Assembly: GCA_023052935.1 (NCBI GenBank)
Contig: CM041292.1
Location: 144,487,143-144,551,142, forward strand
Reading direction: 5' to 3'
Length of the DNA: 64,000 nt
Source of the DNA: Piezodorus guildinii
Taxonomy: Eukaryota; Arthropoda; Insecta; Hemiptera; Pentatomidae
A program made the position numbers and the translations under genes. The notes beneath the pieces are model-generated. The model made no database searches, was not told where the DNA came from, and saw nothing but the letters and a program-made list of their open reading frames with translations. This document shows positions 55,534 to 64,000 of this stretch, piece by piece. Every line of letters begins with the position of its first letter. The stretch's first letter is position 1.

Positions 55534-58203
55534 ATGGACATTAGTACTCTAACTGTTGGCTCCTTGTCAATTCTCCTTTGGAATACTAACGGACTACTTC
55601 GACATAAGACTGAATTGGAAATTTATCTTCATCAAAAACGTATCGACATTGTACTTTTGACAGAAACTCATCTCACATCACGCAACAAACTTTCTATACC
55701 TAACTATAATTTGTACAGAACAGACCATCCCGACAATACTGCACACGGAGGGACAGCCATATTAATAAAATCGACCCTAAAACATTACCCTATACACGTA
55801 GACTCAACGGCTCAGATACAAATAACAGGAATACAGTTACAGACTAAATACAAAAACATAACACTAGCTTCTATTTACTGTCCCCCTAAATATATCATTA
55901 CCGATCAAATGTTTATTGATTTATTTAACTCGTTTGGTAGAACGTTCCTGGCAGGGGGTGACTTTAATGCAAAACACAAAACTTGGGGTTCTCGTTTGTG
56001 CACGCCAAGGGGCAGAAAACTCAAATCTGCTATTGACCACTTATCATTGAACGTATTTTCTCCTGACAAACCGACTTACTTACCAAATTCTTGTCACAAA
56101 AAACCTGACGTACTTGACATATTTGTAGCCAAAGAATTAACGACTCTACCAATTACAGTTACAACTGAAACAGACCTTGGCTCAGATCATTTACCGGTGA
56201 ACCTGATGTTGGGGGTGGAGAAATTCTTTGCGGAAAGAAGACAGTCGCTTACCTACGGAATCGTGGATTGGGATCTATTCAATAAGCATATTAATGCCCA
56301 GCTCACTGTCCCTAAAGCACTTAAAACTGAAAAAGACTTAGAAGATGCAGTTGAACTCTTCACTTCAACCGTTCAAGAAGCTGCATGGTCCTCACAACAA
56401 ATAAGGAGAAGAGCAGGAATAACTTCGCCATCCTACCCTCAATATATCAGGGACCTAATCCGAGCCAAGAGATGATCACGCAACCAATGGCAAACTAACA
56501 GACTTCCTTCAGACAGACGAATCTTCAACAAACTTAACAGTGAACTTAAAACAGAAATACGAAAATTTAAACAAACTAACTTTGACAAATATCTGGAAAA
56601 CCTGACAACCGACGACAACAGCCTTTGGCGACATACCAAACGAATTCTGAAACAACGAGAAGTTTCTGCCCCATTGAGAAACGATGATGGTTCTTGGGCC
56701 GTATCGGATAAAGACAAATCTGAAATATTCGTTGACTATCTTTCAAGTGTTTTTCAACCTCACACAGACTTAACAGACATACAACACGAAAATTATGTAC
56801 AGAAATTCTTGGACTCTCCTCTTCCCATGTCTCTTCCACCAAAATCCTTTACTCCGTCCGAGGTATCTAGACAGATTATGAAAATGCCGAAAAGAAAGAC
56901 TCCTGGTTACGACCTTATCACTGCTGAGGTGCTTCAAAAAATCCCCAGAAAAGCTTTAGTATTTCTTACTACATTATACAATGCTATACTCAGGACGACC
57001 AAATTCCCCATTCAATGGAAATATTCTACGATTTCAATGATACATAAACCTAACAAAGACAAACACAGACCTGATTCCTACAGACCAATTAGCCTTCTTC
57101 CAGTATGCTCAAAAATATTTGAAAAATTATTGTACGGACGCATTATTAACATACTGACTGACCACAACATATTACCAGACCATCAATTCGGATTTCGCTC
57201 TTTTCACTCCACAACACAACAGCTACACAGAGTAACGGACTTTATTTCCACTGCACTTGAACTAAAACAATACGCTTCTGGGGCATTTTTGGATGTTACT
57301 CAAGCTTTTGATAGGGTGTGGCACCAGGGTCTTCTTTTTAAACTAAAACCCATACTTCCAAGCACTTATTATCTAGTTTTACAATCTTTTCTCTATGACC
57401 GCTTATTTTCTGTCCGACAGGGTTCTGAGACCTCATCAGTCAAGCCAGTCTCTGCAGGAGTTCCCCAAGGTTCTATCCTGGCCCCTCTTCTGTACTTAAT
57501 ATACACATATGACTTACCGACAAACGAAAACATCCTAACTGCGACATATGCCGACGACACTGCAATTATTACTAAAAACACAGACCCTACACAGGCCAGT
57601 ATGACTTTACAACATCACTTAGACAATGTACAAAACTGGTGTAGGAAATGGAAATTAAAGATTAACCACGACAAATCACTACATGTTACATTTACACTTA
57701 GACATGGAACCTGCCCTCCAGTTTACGTAGACAATCACCAGATACCACAGTCAAACACAGTAACGTACTTAGGACTTATTTTTGACAAAAGGTTGACATG
57801 GGGCCCACACGTTAAGACTAAACGTAAAACTCTAAATTTTCGACTGAGACTATTGTATTCGATACTTCATAGACATTCTAAATTACCCATCAGACAGAAA
57901 CTTAACGTATACACTTATTTATTAAAACCAATATGGACTTACGCTTGCCAAATATACGGACCTGCTAAAAAGACACACATACGAAAAATACAAACATTTC
58001 AATCGCAATTTTTAAGACTGGCAACGAACTCACCACTATATGTTTCAAACGATACCCTTCATACTGACTTACGTATTCCTACTATAACAAACCAGATTCG
58101 ATCGACTTACAAACGATTTCACGACAAACTAAATGGACACATAAACAAACTTGTACAAAACATGGCTACAACTGACTTACCATCCATAACTCGGCGTAGC
58201 TGA
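55534..58203 (+). pseudogene. Jockey ORF2 (endonuclease-reverse transcriptase) with one in-frame TGA
   Basis: It starts at ATG 55534, 21 bases after ORF1. Endonuclease: SILLWNTNGLLRHKTELEIY, LLTETHLTS near residue 46, GGTAILIK, GGDFNAKHKTWGSR near 140 and GSDHLPV near 217. A TGA at 56473-56475 follows RAKR; sister copies have an arginine-rich stretch here, so a CGA-to-TGA change is likely. The same frame then runs open to 58203, with RPISLLPVCSKIFEKLL, DHQFGFRSFHSTTQQLH, FLDVTQAFDRVWHQGLLFKL, GVPQGSILAPLLYLIY, YADD near residue 672 and TYLGLIFDKRLTWGPHVK. No RNase H is present, as usual for Jockey. Total about 889 codons. Confidence 0.88.
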
Positions 58204-58480
58204 AAAGGAGTTGGATGAGGGACCTCCTGACCTGAAAATATAGTTGTGCTTAATGTCAGGAGGATGCACCACTGGGTGCTGTCTCCCTCATGCCTGCCCA
58301 CGCCATGTTTCCCTAGATTTTAGCACATTTGCTTATTGTAATTTTTTTTACAGGTGTAAATAAAATATTAAGTGAAAAAAAAAAAAAAAAAAATTCGTTT
58401 ATAAATTTGTTTGAAAATTCTTAAATTGATATAAGTAACGGAGGTCTGTGTTGCATGCACTAGATTTTTTAAATTAGGTT

Positions 58481-58940
58481 CTTAAAATGGTTTCAAATCT
58501 TTTGATTACGTTTTGGATTTGATATTTTACTGGTTAGTCGAATAGTTGGAGAGTGAAGTGGGATTGGATTGAGTGATGAAATTGGTCCTCCCGAATGAGC
58601 CTATGCAGCGTATCATCACCTGAGAGATGATTGGAGGAGGAATCAATATTCCAAGTCCGGGTCAGGAGTGCGAGTACTGTACCCGCCCGTACCCTCCCCC
58701 TCTCTCGTCTAAATTTAGAAAAATCAATCTTCCTTTCTCCGCTCCCTCCTCTCAGGTATTTATTTCTGTTTCGTATACATACAATGCAAACATTTTCTGG
58801 AAATATCATATTCTGATTCAACGTACTATTAAAAGTTATATATCAGTATTGCAAGAAGTTATAAATAAGGGATATAGTTTTATAGAGGAAAGAGTAATAT
58901 TGACGCAAAAATAACTTATATTTATTATTTTTACACAGAT
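58481..58940. other. Unassigned stretch
   Basis: Short open stretches on both strands around 58630-58820 lack recognisable domains. Confidence 0.45.
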
Positions 58941-58944
58941 ATTT

Positions 58945-59030
58945 AAAAAAAAAAAAATATTTTATTGATATTTACAACTGTACATACAATATAAACAACA
59001 AGTAAATGGGCTAATTAAATAAATAAAATA
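58945..59030 (-). mobile_element. Very short Jockey-type 3' tail
   Basis: The minus strand reads 'catttacttgttg'-like 'cccatttacttgttgttta', 'acagttgtaaatatcaataa' and then T13. It resembles the 3' end of the family at 61437, here with a T-run where A is expected. Confidence 0.5.
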
Positions 59031-59085
59031 TGATGAGTGCTGAAGAGTTCATATTTTTAGCTATGATCGTCTTCGAATATTTCAA

Positions 59086-59111
59086 ATATATATATATATA
59101 TATATATATTT
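59086..59111. repeat. TA microsatellite forming a LINE tail
   Basis: The TA run abuts the 3' UTR end of the Jockey fragment that follows, as in the copy at 582-810. Confidence 0.85.
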
Positions 59112-59465
59112 TATTATTTATTTTATTGCAATTTATAACTGTAAATTTTCATACAACAAGTAAATGTGCTACTTAATGATAAAATACATGAAAGAAACTT
59201 GAAGAGAAACTGCCCATTGGCAGCACTCTAGTAGAAGTCTTAACAAAAAGGTCTCGAGGTCGTCTTCTTTTAAGACGTCTCGGATTGTGATACCAGGTAC
59301 AGGCCAAATCAGCAATATATGGAACACTAAGTTCTTTGTGGATGATTTTATTCGTGACTATGTAAGGAGCATTAAGGATTTTAGATTGTTAGGATTGGAT
59401 ACGAGAAGAGTTTGATGGTTTAGTAGAGCCCCAAAACTCAACTCCGTAGGTTGATATAGGTCTTA

Positions 59466-59772
59466 TGTTTTTCATTTTTCATTTATTTATTTAACGTCAT
59501 TTTATGCTACTATGGCTAATCGGACGATGCTACAGTGAGAGTCCTAAATTTTGCCTATCCCGGTTTTATTAGGATAGGGATCTTTAACGAGTACCTGACA
59601 ACGCACATGCTCGGGACCACCTTTTAACGTCCCCTCCGAAGGACGGCGTAACTAAGGATTTTTTACTCTATTAAAAAATCCTAGGACCACCTGCGGATTT
59701 GAACCCGTGACCTTTGGCATGGGAGGCTGTTACGCTAGCCACCCAGCTACAAGTGATCCCTGTTTTTCATTT
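59466..59772 (-). mobile_element. tRNA-derived SINE (59478-59760) with 12-bp target duplication
   Basis: TGTTTTTCATTT at 59466-59477 and 59761-59772 flanks it. On the minus strand a tRNA-like head has the A-box-like 'tagctgggtggc' and a good B box GGTTCAAATCC (59695-59705 as complement). The body includes a hairpin GGATTTTTTA/TAAAAAATCC (about 59655-59682) and ends in a TAAA-type tail. It sits inside a decayed Jockey, so it is younger than that copy. Confidence 0.8.
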
Positions 59773-59837
59773 AAATGAGCTTTTGTAGTTGACTGAAATG
59801 TTAGAGCGTTTCTCAAGTAAATGTTGAAGTTGTAGCA

Positions 59838-60150
59838 GAGTGAGTACTCTAACCTTCAGTTAATCGTACCACTCGCAGGCATAAATAGCGTTAGCCACTT
59901 GGTCACATAATTTGTCTAATTCATATTTTGGTTGTGAATATTTTTGATATGTTCATTAAATTTATTTGTATATATTTTATAAAATGTGTACCAGGTGGCT
60001 AACCAAAAAGTAACTTTCCTGTAAATAAAACATCTGTTTTTTAATGTTGTTGATAAAGCTTGTATGAACATAATAAATGTGCTTTCTTTTGGTTATAAAA
60101 GTTTAAATTACTTAGTAAGAATTAGTTTTAACGAAACACTTTAAAAAGTA
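59838..60150. mobile_element. Unclassified insertion with small internal inverted repeat
   Basis: It interrupts the Jockey fragment relative to the copy at 61437. It contains GTTAGCCACTTGGTCACAT (59890-59908) and ATGTGTACCAGGTGGCTAAC (59984-60003), imperfect inverted repeats about 75 bases apart. Exact ends and a target duplication were not found. Confidence 0.45.
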
Positions 60151-60675
60151 ACCGAAATCGGCGAGCAGTTTCTTGTGCTTTCGTTTGTCAAGCAGGAGGC
60201 CTAAATTACGGATATGTTCAACCGAAACAAGCGGGATATGATTAAAGGACGCTGAAGGGCAGGATGTCATAGGTATTAGACGAAGGGTAAAGGCAATTTG
60301 ATGGGATTTATTGGAATTGATTTTAATTCTCCAATTCTGACACCATACCTTAAGGTCTCTGATGTGGGATTGGAGAGTTTGAGAGGAAATTTTAAGTCCT
60401 TATTAACTGATAGCACGCAAGTGTCATTGGCATAGGTATCAAAGAATGTGTTAGGATGGGTTGGAATATCGCCTGTATAGACTGTGTAAAGAATGGGTTC
60501 TAGGATACTGCCTGGAGGAACACCAGCAGACTCAGTAAAAATGGATAAATAAGACGATTATGGTTGATTTCAAAGGTTTTATCAGAGATATAGGACTGGA
60601 TGATGAGGAAATATGTTGGAGGGAAGAATTTACGGAGTTTTTACAGTAGTCCTGGGTGCCAGACTCGGTCAATCA

Positions 60676-61430
60676 AATATATTTTTAAAAATTTTTGTGT
60701 CAATTATTATTTTACATTTATTTTTTAAAGATGAACTATTGAAATCGGCGAAGAATGAAAAATACTTTCCAAAACGTTTAAGGTACCACGTTCCAAGCAA
60801 GATATAAGATTCAAAATATAAAATCTTCAAGTGGGAGAGGTTAGTTCAGGGTGAAGTCAAATGAAGACACGATTCAGTATAAACTTCTTGTAACGGTGCC
60901 GACGTTTCGTCCTAAATTATAGGTCTTCTTCAGGGCTATAAAAACAAAACAAAAGATAACTACCAGTAGTAGAATACAATATACAAAGATGATAAGTAAA
61001 AGAAATTATACTGATAATTAAAGACAAAGTGAAACAGTAGTTATGACAATTGAGAAATATAATAATAATTAGAGACAAAAGAGGCATAATAAATTTATTA
61101 AAAGGTAAATAATTAGATAATAGAAAACTAAAAATTTTTAAATATTAATTTTAAAAATATTTACATTATGAAAAATGTGAAACATTATAAAGTTAAAAAA
61201 ATAATTTTTACAAAATGAGAGAAAGAGTTACAAATCTATGAGTACAAAATGTCCATACTTTCATAAAATGTGATGCATTATAAACTATCCACTTCTAACA
61301 TCTCAACCTTTCCAACATATCTTTTTTGTTTGTTTTTTTGTTAGCGCACACATTTTTTCACAGAGAGACATGTATACATACGTATTCACTACATTTTATA
61401 TTATATAATATAAAACATTTTTAAAATTGG
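60676..61430. other. AT-rich spacer with a hammerhead-like motif near its start
   Basis: Apart from the motif at 60898-60936, nothing was recognised; short TAA/AAT-rich runs dominate. Confidence 0.45.
60898..60936 (-). ncRNA. Hammerhead-ribozyme-like motif, degenerate
   Basis: The minus strand reads CCCTGAAGAAGACC, a loop, AGGACGAAACGTCGGC. CUGAAGA in place of CUGAUGA, a CCU/AGG stem and the GAAACGUC box resemble the Penelope-associated motifs at 28943 and 34306. No Penelope protein was seen next to it, so it may mark a short terminal-repeat remnant. Confidence 0.4.
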
Positions 61431-61431
61431 T

Positions 61432-64000
61432 ATTTTTTTTTTTTTTTTTTTTTAAACATATTTATTGATATTTACAACTGTATTAAATAAAAATACATCT
61501 AGTAAATGTGATGGTAATATACAAAACTGTCATGAAAAACATGTAGAGACACTACCCAGTGGCAGCACTCTAAAAATATTTTAAACTAGAAGGTCCCGGG
61601 GCCATTTCCTTTTCAGGCGCCTCGGAGGATTATCCGGAATTGAAGAGGAAGACAGGATTGAAACTAGTGGGTTAGAGTGAGAATGGAGTTTGTCATGAAA
61701 GGATTGATACCTGGTCTGGGCCAAATCAGTAACATAGGGAACATTAAGGTCTTTATGGATAAGTTTATTCGTGACAAAGTAAGGAGCGTTGAGGATTTTA
61801 CGAAGGATTTTGGATTGTAAGGATTGGATGCGGGAAGAATTTGATGGTTTAGTAGAGCCCCAAAGCTCTACTCCGTAAGTCCAGATTGGTCTTATAATAG
61901 TCATGTAGATGAGCCTTTTGTAGTTAAGAGGAAGGTTTGATCGTTTGTCTAGTAAGTGTTGAAGTAGCCTAAAGCGGCGAGCAGTTTCTTGTCGTTTTAG
62001 TCGTGTATGTGGATTCCAAGTTAGGCGTTTGTCAAGAAGAAGTCCTAGGTATCGGATCTGTTCAACAGGAACTAGTTGAGTGTTATTAAAGGATACTTTA
62101 GGGCAGGAAGTCAAAGGTTTACGGCGAAGGGTAAAGGTTATTTGATGGGACTTGTTGGAATTTATTTTTATTCTCCAGTTCTGACACCATACTTCTAGGT
62201 CTTTGATGTGGGCTTGAAGGGTATTTGAAGCAACAAATGGATCTTTATGAACTGATAACACGCAGGTGTCATCAGCATAGGTAGAAAGGAAAGTGTTAGG
62301 ATGGGTTGGGATATCAGCTGTATATACTGTGTATAGAATGGGTCCTAGAATACTGCCTTGAGGAACACCAGCAGTCTGTGTAAAAAGGGATGAATAGGAA
62401 CTATTGTGATTAATTTTGAAGGATCTATCAGAGAGGTAGGATTGAAGAATCAGGAAATATGTGGGAGGAAGGAATTTACGGAGTTTGTACAACAGTCCTG
62501 GGTGCCAGACTCTATCAAAGGCCTGTTCTACATCGAGAAAGGCTCCCGTGCAGTACAACCCGCGCTCCAAAGCAGAAGAGACAACGTCCACCACACGATG
62601 ACATTGCTGGATATTGGAATGGGATGTTCGGAATCCGAACTGATGATCAGGGATGATATGATTAGAATCAAGGATGGGATATATTCGTTTCAGAAGGAGT
62701 TTTTCAAAGATTTTACCCATAATAGGTAATAGAGAAATTGGACGGTAAGAGGATGGATGTTCGGGCGGCTTTTGGGGTTTGGGAATCATCTTAACAATGG
62801 ATAGTTTCCAGGAATCAGGAAAATATGTGGTCCGGAGGATAGCATTATATATGTAGGTAAGAAAACAGATGGATTTTCGAGGAAGCTGTTTCATTATACG
62901 GGAAGTAACTAGGTCATGTCCAGGAGCTTTGCGGGAAGGTAATCTGTGAATGATATTGGCTATTTCTGAAGGATGAAATGCTTTAGGTGGTAGGGTCATT
63001 TGGAGAGGAATATCGAGTTCTGTTTCAATACATTCAACATGGTTTGAATTGAGTATTTCAGGATGAGGATTGTATATTTTAGAGAGGTGCTGAGCAAATA
63101 TCTGGGATTTTTCTTCGTCGGATCGTGTCCAGGTTCGGGTTTCATTAAGGAGTGGATGGTTGAAATTTTTAAACTTCAGGATTTTTTTAGTAGTCGTCCA
63201 TAGTGATTTGTCAGCAATCGTAAGATTTTCCGTCAAGTTTTGTAAATTTTGTATTTTGTATTTTTTGAGTTCTGATTTTAGTTTGTTAGTCAGTTGGGTG
63301 TAATAAGTTTTGTCTGTTGGGTATCTGGTCCTGTGCCACTTCGATCTTGCTGTGCGCTTTTCTCTCAATAAGATCTGAATGTGCTGTGGTAGGTTACTTT
63401 TCTGAGGTTTATTAGGTTTGGTGTTAGTTGTGTTGTCTATTATGGTGCTACTTATTGAGTCAGTAAGTTTTTCTATGGCTAGGTCAATATCTTGTTTGGT
63501 CTTTAGTGGAAGTTTTAAGTCTAGTTTATTTTCTATGTCATATCGAAATTGGTCCCAGTTTACACGTCCTGTAATTAATGTAGGAGGTCTGTGGTCAGAT
63601 GAAAGGTCATTCAGGGATTTGATTTCGGCTTGGGAAGTAGGGATTTGAGAGGTAACAAATATATCCAGGATATCAGGTTTTTTTTTTAGAGATGTAGGCC
63701 AATATGTGGGATTCGTAGGAGCAAGGATAGAATAACAGTTGGAGTTTGTGACGTTAGAAAGGATACTACCACGGGAGTTGGATGCTCGACAACCCCATCG
63801 TTGGTGTTTAGCGTTGTAATCACCTCCAGCAATGAAGCGCGGCCCAAGAGATCGGAATAAGGAATTAAGAAGGCTATAGGAAACGGTGTTACCAGGAGGA
63901 CAGTATACAGCTGAGACTGTGAAATGGAAAGGACGAGTTGAAATTATTACAGAAGAGGATTGTATGGCGTCAGATGGAGTAGTAGGAATAAGGGAATGTG
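61432..64000 (-). mobile_element. Jockey-type LINE, 3' part; continues past the window edge
   Basis: The 3' end is a T run (61432-61453) on the plus strand, i.e. poly(A) after AATAAATATG. The 3' UTR carries 'gtgctgccactgggtag'. ORF2 fills the rest and is open to the edge. The same family gave the fragments at 582, 36350, 58945 and 59110. Its 5' end and target duplication lie outside the window. Confidence 0.85.
61581..64000 (-). CDS. Jockey ORF2 (endonuclease-reverse transcriptase), partial at its N-terminus, no stop seen
   Basis: On the minus strand the frame enters from the right edge and stays open for about 806 codons to the stop at 61581-61583. The endonuclease part has SAVYCPPGNTVSYSLLNSLF, AGGDYNAKHQRWGC, PTYWPTSLKKKPDILDIFV and SSDHRPPTL. 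RT follows, with RKAPGHDLVTSRIMKQLPRK, YRPISLLPIMGKIFEKLLLK, HQFGFRTSHSNIQQCHRVVD, FLDVEQAFDRVWHPGLLYKL, AGVPQGSILGPILYTVYTAD and the catalytic STYADDTCVL. The C-terminus has IRYLGLLLDKRLTWNPH, WTYGVELWGSTKPSNSSRIQ and RRLKRKWPRDLLV. All visible catalytic residues are kept. The first endonuclease motifs lie outside the window, so intactness is not proven. Confidence 0.85.
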   Translation of the reverse strand, partial: HSLIPTTPSDAIQSSSVIISTRPFHFTVSAVYCPPGNTVSYSLLNSLFRSLGPRFIAGGDYNAKHQRWGCRASNSRGSILSNVTNSNCYSILAPTNPTYWPTSLKKKPDILDIFVTSQIPTSQAEIKSLNDLSSDHRPPTLITGRVNWDQFRYDIENKLDLKLPLKTKQDIDLAIEKLTDSISSTIIDNTTNTKPNKPQKSNLPQHIQILLREKRTARSKWHRTRYPTDKTYYTQLTNKLKSELKKYKIQNLQNLTENLTIADKSLWTTTKKILKFKNFNHPLLNETRTWTRSDEEKSQIFAQHLSKIYNPHPEILNSNHVECIETELDIPLQMTLPPKAFHPSEIANIIHRLPSRKAPGHDLVTSRIMKQLPRKSICFLTYIYNAILRTTYFPDSWKLSIVKMIPKPQKPPEHPSSYRPISLLPIMGKIFEKLLLKRIYPILDSNHIIPDHQFGFRTSHSNIQQCHRVVDVVSSALERGLYCTGAFLDVEQAFDRVWHPGLLYKLRKFLPPTYFLILQSYLSDRSFKINHNSSYSSLFTQTAGVPQGSILGPILYTVYTADIPTHPNTFLSTYADDTCVLSVHKDPFVASNTLQAHIKDLEVWCQNWRIKINSNKSHQITFTLRRKPLTSCPKVSFNNTQLVPVEQIRYLGLLLDKRLTWNPHTRLKRQETARRFRLLQHLLDKRSNLPLNYKRLIYMTIIRPIWTYGVELWGSTKPSNSSRIQSLQSKILRKILNAPYFVTNKLIHKDLNVPYVTDLAQTRYQSFHDKLHSHSNPLVSILSSSSIPDNPPRRLKRKWPRDLLV

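Larger units (their letters stand above)
53944..58402 (+). mobile_element. Full-length Jockey (53953-58393) with 9-bp target duplication
   Basis: TTCGTTTAT occurs at 53944-53952 and 58394-58402. The element begins 'ggatcgccatggtgaccgtg', has a 5' UTR of about 340 bases, ORF1 and ORF2, and ends in poly(A). It is closely related to the truncated copy at 9849-13339. Few disabling changes suggest a relatively young insertion. Confidence 0.9.
53157..58480 (+). repeat. Repeat R copy 4, split by a full-length Jockey
   Basis: The left part 53157-53952 has the fullest palindromic head, 'cttacctatatatgaaatat' and 'agtaagggaaag'. The right part 58394-58480 carries the family end 'tgtttgaaaattcttaaattg', 'acggaggtctgtg' and 'tgcatgcactagattt'. 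Removing the Jockey restores a unit of about 0.87 kb. Confidence 0.75.
59110..60675 (-). pseudogene. Jockey fragment (ORF2 C-terminal half and 3' UTR), twice interrupted
   Basis: It parallels the Jockey at 61437-62520 over its length: 3' UTR signature 'cccattggcagcactcta', 'gtagagccccaaaactcaac' (the EFWGSTKPS coding region), 'cgagcagtttcttgtgcttt' and 'gtcctgggtgccagactc', where homology stops at about 60675. Two insertions break it: a SINE at 59478-59760 and an unassigned piece at about 59838-60150. Stops and indels are frequent, so it is an old copy. The minus-strand 5' part is missing. Confidence 0.75.

Noticed and set aside
59685..59760. A tRNA gene on the minus strand
   Set aside because: A good B box is present, but the unit has a 12-bp target duplication and a SINE body.
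1..64000. CRISPR arrays, bacterial operons, ribosome binding sites or rRNA genes
   Set aside because: None seen; the content is eukaryotic transposable elements.

Overview
This window is AT-rich eukaryotic DNA, almost certainly from an arthropod and most likely an insect. It is packed with decayed and nested transposable elements and shows no supportable host gene. The evidence is the mix of families: Jockey-, I- and CR1-like non-LTR retrotransposons, a Ty3/gypsy LTR retrotransposon primed by tRNA-Trp, a Penelope-like element with a GIY-YIG nuclease, Helitron ends of the type common in insects, mariner and hAT remnants, and tRNA-derived SINEs. The exact order cannot be fixed from the sequence. 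There are no operons, ribosome binding sites or CRISPR arrays.

Layout. 1-845: copy of an unclassified repeat (here called repeat R) split by a short Jockey tail. 2.9-9.8 kb: fragments of Jockey, mariner, CR1-like and other LINEs, plus a short insertion with a 12-bp target duplication. 9.85-13.34 kb (minus): a 5'-truncated Jockey with 8-bp target duplications. 16.9-20.4 kb: reverse transcriptase remnants and a SINE. 21.15-26.83 kb: a full-length I-like element with target duplications and one nonsense codon in ORF2. 28.9-30.6 kb (minus): Penelope-like remnant. 30.8-31.2 kb: hAT-type MITE with an 8-bp duplication. 33.13-33.52 kb: MITE with 30-bp inverted ends. 34.16-34.42 kb: a perfect 128-bp-arm palindrome carrying hammerhead-ribozyme-like cores.

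37.0-47.1 kb is the most interesting block: a gypsy element with open gag and pol, whose two flanking 1.15-kb direct repeats are not plain LTRs. Each repeat is a short LTR, then a Helitron piece, then the 5' end of a Jockey. Only the right-hand copy continues into the rest of that Jockey and then into the other end of the Helitron. The left copy looks like a partial copy of the nested insertion, made after the Jockey had already decayed.

48.9-58.5 kb holds three more copies of repeat R, one nested in another, and one split by a full-length Jockey at 53953-58393 with 9-bp target duplications. 52.39-52.96 kb is a non-autonomous Helitron. 59.1-60.7 kb (minus) is a Jockey fragment broken by a tRNA-derived SINE and a second insertion. 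61.4-64.0 kb (minus) is another Jockey whose ORF2 stays open up to the window edge.

How the parts work together: the autonomous elements encode self-contained copying machinery (RNA-binding Gag-like proteins, endonuclease, reverse transcriptase, RNase H, integrase). The short SINEs, MITEs and Helitron encode nothing and depend on proteins made elsewhere. Most copies are broken. The coding-intact exceptions are gypsy gag-pol, I-like ORF1 and the visible part of the 61-64 kb Jockey ORF2.
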